Shown: one piece after another, positions 21,697-34,200 of the stretch
Numbering within the stretch: the stretch's first letter is position 1
How the letters are laid out: each line of letters opens with the position of its first letter
DNA from: Halichondria panicea
Taxonomy: Eukaryota; Porifera; Demospongiae; Suberitida; Halichondriidae
DNA length: 64,000 nt
Reading direction: 5' to 3'
Assembly (NCBI RefSeq): GCF_963675165.1
Contig: NC_087382.1
Coordinates: 1,922,001-1,986,000, forward strand
Translations under genes and position numbers: made by a program
Notes under the pieces: model-generated
What the model was told of the DNA's origin: nothing
Seen by the model: the letters and a program-made list of their open reading frames with translations, nothing else
The model's database searches: none

Positions 21697-22903
21697 ACAC
21701 CCACACATCCACACCCACACCCCACATACAGCACGAGCAGCAGCTGACCGAGGCGAAGGCAATGGCACGGAACAGGAATCTGTTGGGTAGTCGCACTGTA
21801 CACGCCCTCCAGTTCATCACCAAGGATACTCGTCAGGCATCTGTATCCCCCGTCCTATAGTGGAAAGGATGGCAGCCATGTTGAACTATGTACTCAGCAA
21901 GCTAGTGGGACCAAAGTCAAGAGAGCTGAAGGATGGGCTGTCACTTAGAATGATGATGCAATCAATCTACATGCAGCTGTAGACGGTGCAATTTTTTTAC
22001 CTGTACAAGTACATGTCTAGTGAAATAGTATGGTGGTCAACTAGTTATGATAATTATTGCATCAAGCTATTATGCAATACAGTAACTCTGTGTCGGTGTG
22101 TTGTGGGCCCCACTTTGTCTGCTGCCATATAGTAGCGGTCACATGTGTTATCAACTTGGCCATCTCATTCCCCACAACAACATCCATTGAATACACTTTG
22201 AAGAAAGGAATTACACTGAACACTTTCCTAGAATACAAAGTCAATATCTCCCTTGGTAACCATAGCGCTGATACATTTTTGTTTATAGGCCCGAATAGTA
22301 GAATAACTTTCCCACTGGAGTGTGTTTAGCAGGAACTATATAATTATGTTCCTGGTAACTATAGATTGCAGATGTAATGTTGCTAGGTTTCGGTATCTAT
22401 ATGGTTACAGTGTGTCCCTGGGGCTTTGTTACACACATAGATACCTCATGCCATGTACTAACTAGTAGAAGATCAAATGTATAACGCCTGTCCTACTACA
22501 ATATAAGGGAATTACATATCATTGTACAATGAAAACAAAGTCACTTTATCCCTTATTTACCTTGCTTATACGTAGGTCAAACCGTAGTAATAAGTATTAC
22601 TAATGAATGATTTTCTTTATCAAACATCATACCCCCTCTCCCTCTCTCTTTAGGTGAAGGATTCTTCTGAATACAATTTTGAGCCTCGTGAGTTATAATC
22701 AGTGGAATCATTGGCATCTATCTGAACCTAGGTCGAGGGTCGAGAGGAGACCTTCTTTGCCGCGTTGCCTAGAGAGGCCGCTCGTTCTCAATGGACCTCT
22801 TCACTCAAGAGAGTACTGAGGTCAGTCAGTGCCTGAATGATTCCACTGTCTCAAATTAGCTCTGGCCTTATAAACTTGTATGCACATAAAATAATAGCGG
22901 TGC
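20956..22903 (+). repeat. Tandem duplication, unit 1
   Basis: Begins at CTTATCATGGGTGAGGCATG and is followed directly by a second copy at 22904-24903. Both contain the same exons of a UBE4-like gene, and they differ by single bases, small indels and microsatellite length. Confidence 0.85.
21641..21720. repeat. (CA)n microsatellite at an acceptor site
   Basis: The CA run leads directly into CCCACATACAG, the acceptor of the UBE4-like exon at 21732. Confidence 0.9.
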
Positions 22904-23582
22904 CTTATCATGGGTGAGGCATGCATGCAGTGTTTCTACATTAATTCTATACATCTTATACACGTAAAACTGTAACTTACGTATATGTACACATGTTAAA
23001 AATTGATTTACCATCATAATTCCTATTCAACTCCCCCCCAACACACACCACATGCACACACTCCTCACATTCCACCCACTCCCCACCCACTCACACGAGC
23101 TACTGGGCACAACACCCATCTTTCTGAGCCGGGTTCCTCAACATGATCATCAACGATGTCACAGTGCAGCTGGACGAGGGACTAGCTAGAGGTATGGTTA
23201 GGTTGCTATGGTCGCACTTACTTGCATACTTGAGTATTGCCCCCCCTCCGTTTATAGAATTTGTCCAAGATCAAGAAAGGAGAGGATATGATCGAGTCAG
23301 AGGAATATGACACACTCAGTGCAGACGAGAAGAAACAGGTAAACATTGCATACATATATATATATATATACATGCACCTCCTCTATCTCATGTAATTAAG
23401 AGTTTTGTCCTATGGGGTATGCTATCGAGCTTATAGAGTGGGGCCAGGAAGTGTCTTGGTTTTTCTAGTTACATTAAATTATTGAAACATTGCTGAATGT
23501 CCTAGCTGGCTTGTCTATGCATGAAAGGCCTTATGATATCTTGTCCCTATCTTTCAATCTGTTAGCATCAACACACACACAC

Positions 23583-23674
<92 letters not shown>

Positions 23675-24903
23675 CCACACCCACACATCCACACCCACCC
23701 CACACACCCCACACACCCCACGAGCAGCAGCTGACCGAGGCGAAGGCGATGGCACGGAACAGGAATCTGTTGGGTAGTCGCACTGTACACGCCCTCCAGT
23801 TCATCACCAAGGATACTCGTCAGGCATCTGTATCCCCCGTCCTATAGTGGAAAGGATGGCAGCCATGTTGAACTATGTACTCAGCAAGCTAGTGGGACCA
23901 AAGTCAAGAGAGCTGAAGGATGGGCTGTCACTTAGAATGATGATGCAATCAATCTACATGCAGCTGTAGATGGTGCAATTTTTTTACCTGTACAAGTACA
24001 TGTCTAGTGAAATAGTATGGTGGTCAACTAGTTATGATAATTATTGCATCAAGCTATTATGCACAATACAGTAACTCTGTGTCGGTGTGTTGTGGGCCCC
24101 ACTTTGTCTGCTGCCATATAGTAGCGGTCACATGTGTTATCAACTTGGCCATCTCATTCCCCACAACAACATCCATTGAATACACTTTGAAGAAAGGAAT
24201 TACACTGAACACTTTCCTAGAATACAAAGTCAATATCTCCCTTGGTAACCATAGCGCTGATACATTTTTGTTTATAGGCCCGAATAGTAGAATAACTTTC
24301 CCACTGGAGTGTGTTTAGCAGGAACTATATAATTATGTTCCTGGTAACTATAGATTGCAGATGTAATGTTGCTAGGTTTCGGTATCTATATGGTTACAGT
24401 GTGTCCCTGGGGCTTTGTTACACACATAGATACCTCATGCCCATGTACTAACTATTAGAAGATCAAATGTGTAATGCCCGTCCTACTACAATATAAGGGA
24501 ATTACATATCATTGTACAATGAAAACAAAGTCACTTTATACCTTATTTACCTTGCTTATACGTAGGTCAAACCATAGTAATAAGTATTACTAATGAATGA
24601 TTTTCTTTATCAAACATCATACCCCCTCTCCCTCTCTCTTTAGGTGAAGGATTCTTCTGAATACAATTTTGAGCCTCGTGAGTTATAGTCAGTGGAATCA
24701 TTGACATCTATCTGAACCTGGGTCGAGGGTCGAGAGGAGATCTTCTTTGCCGTGTTGCCTAGAGACGGCCGCTCGTTCTCAATGGACCTCTTCACTCAAG
24801 AGAGTACTGAGGTCAGTCAGTGCCTGAATGATACCACTGTCTCAAATTAGCTCTGGCCTTATATAAACTTGTATGCACATAAAATATAGCGGTGCCTTAT
24901 CAT
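22904..24903 (+). repeat. Tandem duplication, unit 2
   Basis: Second copy of the block at 20956-22903. Here the exon near 24766 keeps the base that unit 1 lost, while the acceptor before the exon near 23725 is altered by CA/CCCA expansion. Confidence 0.85.
23571..23720. repeat. Long (CA)n microsatellite
   Basis: About 100 bases of CA with one CG interruption near 23586, then CCACAC-type units. It is longer than its counterpart at 21641. Confidence 0.9.
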
Positions 24904-25580
24904 GGTAGATGTTTCCCACCCTGGCTACAATTTTCTATTTAGAGCAATTCTTGGTAGATTGTTATTGAAGTAATGCGTTTCATGTATTGAGAACCACATC
25001 TGCATTCCGTAGTACACGCACATAGCTGTGCTATTACAGTATGTGTGAATGCGGTGTATACCGCTTATCAGATTCTATTGATGGACTGTTTTAAGGGAGT
25101 ACATTTTATGGTAATTCTATATTTGTAAATGCTACCCCTGGATTATGATTGATACCCCCAATTTCCTGTCATATATGTTTGTCATTCATACGTTTGTGGC
25201 TCTCACATGACCATGTTAGATGGGCGTGACCGTCCCCAGCCATAAAATGGGGGGACGGGTTTCTAGCATTCGTTCTGCTGCAGAAAACATGCAGCACCAA
25301 TCAGATTGCAGACTGCTTACGTAATGCACTTGAGCACCAATCAGATTGTATATCCCTTACGTAATGCATTTGTTGGCTTCCCAGCTCCTCCCCTTCCCTG
25401 CAGCCAAGCTGGGGCTCTGTGGTTAGAGGCACATATTAATGATATAAAAATTTGCCTGCCTAGGAAAGAGGCTATATATATAATTATACGTATTATGCTA
25501 TCCAGGTATGTCTTATTACATATATGCCTTATACTATATAAGGTTGCTGAACAAGTCCAACAAGATATGCTTGAGTTCAG
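24904..25580. other. Spacer within the UBE4-like locus
   Basis: Should hold the exon joining the FTQESTE segment to ALAERVRICQERLEK, but none could be placed. About 25293-25370 has two imperfect tandem copies of a GCACCAATCAGATTG..TTACGTAATGCA unit. Confidence 0.45.
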
Positions 25581-26139
25581 GCACTGGCTGAAAGGGTGAG
25601 GATCTGTCAGGAGAGACTGGAGAAGCAGGAACAAGCACTCGAGGATGTAAGTCATGTGATATACACCTGTGGTTTGTGCATGGTCACCCTCTATAAATAC
25701 AGCCAGCTGTTTTCCCAGCAACGCATCACCTATTTAGGTTTTACAGCCACATTCACTGTGGTCATTTGTACTTCCTTTCTAGATCAGTGAATTCGATTAC
25801 CCTTGCAATGATTGGCACAGTAAATTAAACTCTAACTCATATATTATACCCCCCCCCCCCCACCAGGCCCCTGAGGAGTTCATTGATCCACTGACACAAG
25901 AACTGATGAGTGATCCAGTTACACTCCCCATGTCAGGTTATGTCATGGACCGATCATCCATCATCAGGCACTTACTGAGGTGTGTGTTGTATATAATGTG
26001 TAATATAGCCATGTGGTTGCATGGTGCTAGTATAGCCAACATAAGTCATGTTCACTGCCAAAAGTCACTTGTGAAAAGGAAGTGTTTATAATACAGTTAA
26101 ATCGTACCCTCACTCACCACCCCCCAGGCCCTCTCTCAC

Positions 26140-26295
26140 GCACACACACACACACACACACCGTGACACACACACACACATCCGCACGCGCACGCGCACG
26201 CACACGCACACGCACACACCACACACGCACGCACGCACACACACACACCCACGCACACGCCCACGCCCACGCACGCACACGCCCACGCACGCACG

Positions 26296-26330
<35 letters not shown>
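26140..26330. repeat. Complex (CA)n/(CG)-interrupted microsatellite
   Basis: CACACA runs mixed with CGCACGCA and CCCACGC units, so a mix of CpG-rich and CA-rich repeat. It lies in the intron before the last U-box exon and ends in the CCTACAG acceptor. Confidence 0.9.
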
Positions 26331-26331
<1 letters not shown>

Positions 26332-27067
26332 CAGTGATCTAGCTGTCGGACCTGTTCAACAGAGCTCCACTGACAGCTGACATGTTAGTACAACCAAACA
26401 ATGAAAAACAATGAACTGAAGCAAAGCATTGAAAACAGGACACATCAGAAACTTGCTAAGACTTCAAGAGTGACTGTGTATGTGTAGTATATTGTGTACT
26501 CTCAATTGTGACTGTACTGTCTTCTGTAAATTTCTGATAAATGTCAGGCTGATATTAATTTTGTTTCAATTATAGGCGTTGACACATGCATGTAGTTCAT
26601 TTCTTACTGCATGGGAATTGTATAGTAACTATGGTATTGGTAACAAGACTCGATCTGTTTGCTTATGACATTCTGGTTTGTATTCACTAATGCTGACAAA
26701 GACATTTTTAACACTCAAAAATTGGTATTTAGCAAGTCATAATTATTTTTACAATATCAAAACAAGAGGGTGCTGATGCCGGTGGTCGTCACTGGAGGTG
26801 CAAAGCTACATAACATATACATAAAGCAACACACAATGACATCATAATTATCACTATCCATGCACTCCTAGATCCTGTTATTATATTCCAATGCATAATA
26901 AGACGTGCATGTGTATGGAAAGTGCATGTAATAAACAACAAGAATGAAAAATTAATTATTGAAATTATAACAGTTGGATGTGATTCCATAAGCCACACCA
27001 CCAGCGACCACACACAGAGTTTATTAGGTGATTTTTTCTTTTATTTACTAGGGTACGTGATTAGTTT

Positions 27068-29190
27068 CTATAGTGAGACTAGTAGATCCTCTGCCTGATC
27101 GAAGGCAGCCTCGCTGTGCTGGGGGTCAAGGGTGAACCACAGCGCCACAGCACACCTCCTCCCACCTGTCACTGGTAGCACACCGTGCATGTTCTCCTTA
27201 CCAGCAGAGAAGCCCACCAAGCGACCACACTCGGGCTTAACGAGTACCTGGAGTGTGTGTGTGTGTGGGGGGGAGGGGGCGTTAATTTAGGTGTTAATTT
27301 GTGTATTGTGTGTGTGTGTGGGTGTGTAGATCGGCCCCGGGATTATGCCATTATAGTGTGTACATGTCCGCAGTAGTACAGTAGAAACCAAATTAAGCTG
27401 GTTGGAGCTTAGCTTACCCAGCTCTACAGTATAATTATAGATAGAAGCGCTTTTTAACAAGGAATCCAATGGTACGTATATGAACCTTTGAATTTCAATA
27501 AAGTATAACAAAGTTATGACAACATTATGAAGGTCAACCTCAACACAAATAGACTTCAGTAACTCACACACACACACACACGCACACACACACACGCTAG
27601 TAACTCACGTCCGGGCTGAGGTCTTTGGTGGAGTGAGCGTAGAAGAATTCTCCTCCTTCAAAATCTTCCCCTCCATTCAAATAGAGCAAGGCACTACACA
27701 AAGGAACACAAAGGGACTGGTCAATTATAATTTCGAAGATATGGGCACGAAACCAATCATTGATCTAAACACGCCATCTTGTAGATCTAACAAAAGCTAC
27801 TAAATGCATCTTTTAACTGTGAAATTGGACAATCCCCAACTATAGTTATGGGCAGTCAAAGATACTTCTGTAGCGTTTTAGCACTTTTCACATAATATTA
27901 TTTTCTCCTACGTTTATACTGTTATATCTCTGCAGGGAAGGATCATGCACACCTGAAAACTATCTGCACAACTAGTTATTATACACATGCAGTGTTATGC
28001 TCTTTAAAAATGGAAGACTTTGGCCTATAAAAAGCAACATCAACTAGAGTGTGGCTGTCAATACCTATAATCCCTCCAAGTGTAGGCTGGGGCCACTTTG
28101 TTGCATTCTCCCGTCAGGTCGTCAAGGATACAGTTGTCAGAGTGGACCGGGTGACTTAGATCACGGCGACTTTCCTGCTTACCTAGCGGGTCGCCATGGA
28201 AACATGTGATTAACATAATAAATGTACACTATTTTATTACAACCTCATAATTATACAAATAGAAACAAACAATTTTTTCAAATACTTCTTTTGGCACGCA
28301 CTTTATCCAAAGTTCAAAGGACACCCAAGGTTCAAAATGCAACCCACCCCCACACACACCTTCCTTTGATGTACGACACACGAGATGAGTATAAGAGAAG
28401 TAGAGAGGTGACTCCAACTTAAACACCTTGGCAACCATGTCTTTGCTCCACCTACTAGCATTGACGTACAGCCAGGAGAGGGACGGCTTTATCTCACCAT
28501 ACGATGATCTCTGTAAGTGGGTGGGGCTTATATAAGGGGGTGTGGCTTGCATATATACAACTATATATACACCCACATAGGAACAAGGGAAGGGTAGCCG
28601 AAATTATGGCCCAGCCAAATTAAAACACATCACTTCTCTCTCTCTGAGCTTTCAGAAGATCGTACATTGTTGAATTGCATGGGACAAAGTTATGGCTGTT
28701 GAAAAATGTTTTCAATGGTTTGGGGACTCTTTCAGCTGCCATAAATTGAATATTCCATGGATCCGATTTTTTATGATTTTCCGAAAGCTTAGAAAGAGAC
28801 CTTTCAAATGGTGTCATCAAAATTTATATTTGAGAGATAAAATTATTTGTTAATTTGGACGTACCATGGATAATAATAGCCCATGGTCCAAGGCCGAAAA
28901 ATGACAAATTATGGTCATTTAAACACACCATTTGAAAGGTCTCTTTCTAAGATTTCAGAAAATCATAAAAATTTTGGATCAACGATACTAAAGTTATGGC
29001 TGTTGAAAGATGTTCAACTACGATCTCCCTTGGCCCCGTTTAATAACGAGTCAGCACAGCACAGTACATGATGTAATGCACAAAGTGGTAGTGACCTCTG
29101 ACCTTTGCTGCCTCCAGAAGGTGAAGGCCTTCAAATTTCTCGCTCTCTGTATGCGGAGATTTTCTTTCGTATCCATCACCCTCCTTGCCG

Positions 29191-29238
<48 letters not shown>

Positions 29239-31164
29239 CTGTATAAATGAAAGCACCGCGGGTGCTGATGCCTCAGTGGAGATGCCAAAAACTACATAAC
29301 ATAAAGCTACTAATACTGATGAAATTTTTATTTTGCTGCATGCAAACTCAAAGAGTGGGTAATGATCGACCATGATTGTTGTTAAAAACGATCAATGCCA
29401 AGAGTTCAAGTCTAAAATTAATGGCTGCCATCAGCAGAGCCTTGCAGCTCTCTTCCTCACTCTTGCAGCTACTAATAGCTAGCGTTCTAGTGTAGAGCTA
29501 ACTACTAAGTAGAGTAGTAACACTCAGTAAAGTTTGGCTACGTGCTCTTCTGAAAAGGCTGCAATGGTATTCCAAGTAGGCATAACTCGAGAACATTGCA
29601 AATTGACGAATGAAAAAATGACTAGAAACCTATAGAAACTCTTACTTGCACTTCCTTGAGCAGCTGTAGCGGTCTACACACAGACAGACACACACACACA
29701 CAACCGTATACCTCGCTTGCGCATGCGCACCGAGGCATAATTATAATACATGTGTGTGCGTATGTAACCATGGATACTATAGATACACTGTTGCCACTCA
29801 CTGATGCTAGTTGAATGAGTTGGTCGCATTGTTGCTGACTCAGCAGTTTATCCACCATCATCCTCTCTATTCCATCGTAATCATCAGACGTCTGCACCAC
29901 CACCGGCTGTGAGGGTGTGGAGTGGGTGGGTTAGAATTACGTACCACATAAACTATTACCCGAGGGACGTGGGCGGCCACGGGTGTAGTTGTACTTTGGT
30001 TTGTTTGTCTGTTAATTTGTGAATCTACTAGCTCACCTGGCTGCCACAGCACTGCGTTTACAGCATGGATAGCCTTCACACAATAAGTTATTAGTTTTAA
30101 CAATGACGATAGATTTGATGTTAGACCTTTGTTGTCAAATAAAACGAGCAAAAGCTAAGAAGCTTGTGACTGTGTCTGCTTACCTGGATGCTCTAGCACT
30201 GCGTTTACAGCATGGATAGCCTCCACACAACAAGTCAGTACTTATTTTAAGAGTGGCAGCTTTCGGTGTTAAAGCTTCGTTGTCTAATAAAAGCGAGCAA
30301 AATTTAGCTTGAACAGAACTTGCACAGTATATACATGCGTTATTTATAACTGAAGTGATCCTGTACCAGGAACAATGGAACAGGGCCACTAAAGTAGAAA
30401 GCTAGAATAATAGCTCCTGCTGTTTAGCCATGTTAGCTGACTCTGGGATCCTACTCCATGCAGAACCTGGAGCCATACTTCTCTGAGACTCCAGGCTTCT
30501 TTGACATAGCAAAGACTTTGCTGTGATTTTAATCCACAGTGCATATATCTACAGTACCACTACTTGTTCTCAAATGTTTCAGCATGCCTCCAGTCTGGTT
30601 TAGTTTTATTGCTCCTGAGTTGCTGTGCTAGACAACTCAGTCATACATCACTACACGCACTGCATTATATCACTCTTCTATAATCATGTCACCAGCCGAG
30701 GGTTTGCACTTTAGTGCTCTAGTCAGACATTTTATAAAATTTTATTCAGCTCAAACTGTTTTCTAAAAGAGCAATTTTCAAATACAGAGGACACTCTCAT
30801 GTATACATGTATAGTGCTAGAATTATGTAAACAGTGAAAATTAGGAGCAATGTTAAATAATTTACTGCATGACATTTCGAGGGCTGAAAGACTAGCTATT
30901 AAAATGATGTAATTGCGTATGATGTAATTGCGTCGCTAAAATGCTCCAGCTGTTAAAACGTCTCGTATTTGAGGGCGGCTATTTATAGAGGACCCACCTC
31001 AGGTTGTTCCTCCTTGTCAGACATGGTTGAGGAGGTGTCCATGAGCAGCACAGGGTATCTCTGATAGTCCATCTCAAGCTATGAGTATGGAGGAAGGTGA
31101 TAGTCATTCAATACTGTACACACACACACACACACACACCCCACACCCACCACACACCCCCCCG

Positions 31165-31216
<52 letters not shown>

Positions 31217-34200
31217 AAGGCAGGGTCCACCCCCTCACTCTCCACAATCCACTCTCCTGTCTTTGAATCTCGGATCACATGACCAGACTGGTTGTCAAGG
31301 AAACTACGATAATTCTCAACAGACTCCACCTTGAGCACCTCCAGTAGAACACCCTGTGCACGAGAAATATATCACTGGATCAAAAATATCCCTAAACAAT
31401 TTTTTAGGTTGTTTCTCTTGGGATGGTCAAAACTAAGCAATGCATTCTGTAGCTTAGAGAAAGCTCTATATAGCACATGACTTGCTTAGATCATAAAAGG
31501 AAAGACTAGCCTTAATTGCAATGATAGGTAATACAGTTACTGGAGATTGCAGAACTTTGCAACACATGAATAGAAGTGTGTTGAGCACTGTGTGGTTCCT
31601 TATAATTATGGGAAATGCTCATACATTAAAACAGACCACCACAAAATCCATATAAGGAACGCTCTACGCTTTTACTGGTGTGTTGCAAAGATTCTGCAAA
31701 CTCCAGTACACTAGCACAACAAACAAACATTATAATTATAGGGATTAATCAAAATCCATTAAAACGAAGGCTATAATTAATTATGCGTATTTTCTCACAC
31801 AGAAGCACTTATAACATTCTATCTTAATTACAACACTTGCTTAGCAACAAGCCCCGCCCACCTCGTCAAGCACTTGCTCCTCCAAACGCACGTCCTCCGT
31901 CTCTCTAAAGAACTTGCTCACACTGAGAGTGTCCTCTGACCCCGGGTCTAGACGCACCATCGCAGCGGCAGCTTGTACCGCCTTGTCCGTGTCATTCACT
32001 GGAGGGAAGGAGTTGTGTTATATACAAGTACCCTCGAAATAACGACATACGATAAACCAGCCTCTAGCCCGTTTTTTTCTCTAATTGAATGCTAGGTCAA
32101 AAAGTCGAACCCTTCTGTTTTAAGAAAAATTGGCCCTCGAACGAGGCTAGCATAAACATAATTATATAATACTACTGTACAAATAATTATACTGTATAGA
32201 GTACAGAGATAAATATACCAACGTATATAGATATATAATTATAGTATCAGAATTTTGAAGTAGAGGGGGGAAATAACTAGAACATTAATATTTTGCTAAA
32301 AAAAGGTCAACTGTTATTTCAATACTCTGTTAGTATGTAAAATTGCCAGCTATATATGGACACTCAGTCATATCATAGATAGAGTAGAGAGGGATTGGAA
32401 ACGGAAGTGACTCACGTGATGTTTTACAATGAAGTCTACGTAGTGGCTTTGGGACCATCCGTGTATCTCCTCATAACTCCCGCAAAAGCCCGGGAAACTT
32501 ATTGTGTCCAAAGCATACATCTCAGAGCTACCCCCATTACTGAATCACATGCCCCCTGATAGTAGGTATCAATTGGAAACAAAGAAAATATAATCTTGAT
32601 TGTCGTAAAGTAGCTAGAGGTACAAAGAGCGCTTTTTCATGCTTGTGTTCCTATAGTACCTTTGATATAGCTAAGGCTTTGTAACTAAATAGTGTCCTGT
32701 GTCCCAAATGGCCTCAAGTATTAGAGAAAGTTGATGTTTAGCAGCAGAACTGCTCGTGGACTTCTTTACAGAGAGCAAAACAATTCTCATGAATTACCCT
32801 CGTGTTAAAAAGTAAGCCTAGATTAAAACCGCGGAGATACACAGATGGTACTTCGAGGGTACTTCCGTTTCCAATCCCTCTTCTACTCTATCTATGGTCA
32901 TATACAGGGGGGATATCCCTCAGGCTCTTCCCCCCCTGTATGACACCCTGCTATGAATATCATTTGGTATTGAAGTTGAACATTCTACAATATTACAGAT
33001 TCGAGCACACACCTACTACAATGCTTACTGTTGTAGTAGCCGTACTGCAAATAGTTGAAGAAGCTTGCAAAGAAGTGACCAGCGACGTGCAATCTGAACT
33101 GTCCGAGCGTGTGCGGACATTTTGCCTGACAACTGACCACAATTAAATGTAGCTGACTCAGCATCTGTGTGTGAGGGTTGCTATAGTTACAATAACAGAA
33201 ACGAACATACTGGTTACATAGAATGAATATTTGTATATTTTTAAACTGCAACAAGTTCACTGTTCTAGTGCTATTACAACGAATAATCATCGTTCTAAAT
33301 CTTCAGTGAAACATAATATTACTGGGACAGTTACTTGCTTAGTAGCAAACTATTACAATTACATATTTTTTATTTAAACACGCACACCGTTTGTAAGGTC
33401 ATCCCAAGAACTTTTGATTAGATTTGAAATTGAACGATCTGAACACAAATTACGAACTCTCAAAGATAGCTTCCAATAATAATATAGACTTGTTATTGAC
33501 CCCCCCCCTCTGGCTTACCTGGGATAGGCCGAGAGTGGGTGTGGTCTTCTTGAGGGGGCTGGTGCAATCACTCCGACAGTCCTCCAGTGAACGATACAAC
33601 TCGAGCAATGCCTTCTCCATCCACTCAACCATTTCAGACGAATTTTCCGCGTAATAGGCATCATCACCATTCATAAAATACTCCCTCTAAATAGATAAAA
33701 GTAATGTTTAAGTTCTCGTAATGAACGCTCCTACATGTAACTATATACTAATTATATATTGTTACTGATAAAATACTCCCTAGAAAAAATTAGTTGAATT
33801 AACTCCTATACTGCATTACTAGCAAGCACCAAACATAATCATGCGAATTTTGCGAGTGTTGATTGCTAAAATCTAAAAAATTTATACTGTACGAAATAAC
33901 AATCCTTAATAGCCAGAACACAAGAGTTAGATAGCTGGCAAAGTGTCCAATGCTAGATCAGTAAGACCACTCTTTCGAACTCTTAAGTTAATCGCCATGG
34001 TTACTTTTGATGTGGTTTGAATGGTCCTTTGATATAGTGGTGTTAAATATTTACAAATCAAAGTCGATATTATGATGTAATTGTCTAGTCACAAACAACT
34101 GGGCGGTGGGTGTGGCCATGATGCAGGGTGACAGGTGAGAACAGAGGAGGTACACCGTGCCTCGATTAGTGCTAACTGCCTATGTAATAACCTTGAGTGT

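Larger units (their letters stand above)
21194..26487 (+). pseudogene. Decayed UBE4/UFD2-like U-box ubiquitin ligase
   Basis: Segments match the C-terminal half of ubiquitin conjugation factor E4 in order. FLNMIINDVTVQLDEGL is at 21194-21256 and again 23129-23191. A 27-codon exon is at 21322-21402 and 23258-23338. A helical segment with IVERMAAMLNYVLSKLVGPK lies in 21732-21982 and in the second copy. An exon with YNFEPRE is at 22654-22820 and 24644-24811. The 3' end holds a U-box: 25581-25646, then 25867-25979 ([19 protein letters not shown]), then 26335-26487. Frame breaks occur in both copies: a shift after FITKDTRQ, a 2-base insertion after EPREL and a repeated GGTCGAG. Unit 1 alone lacks a base near 22776. 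The last exon has a 10-base duplication. The N-terminal ~half is absent. UFD2 family proteins extend ubiquitin chains; this locus probably no longer does. Confidence 0.75.

Noticed and set aside
25341-25721. 126-codon minus-strand frame opposite the UBE4-like exon
   Set aside because: Antisense to a supported exon and not similar to any family recognised.
30030-30230. Two exon-like segments (AIHAVNAVL) in a P3H intron
   Set aside because: Adjacent P3H exons join in phase without them. The sequence belongs to a repeat also seen near 2330-2530 and partly near 13080, so it is intronic.
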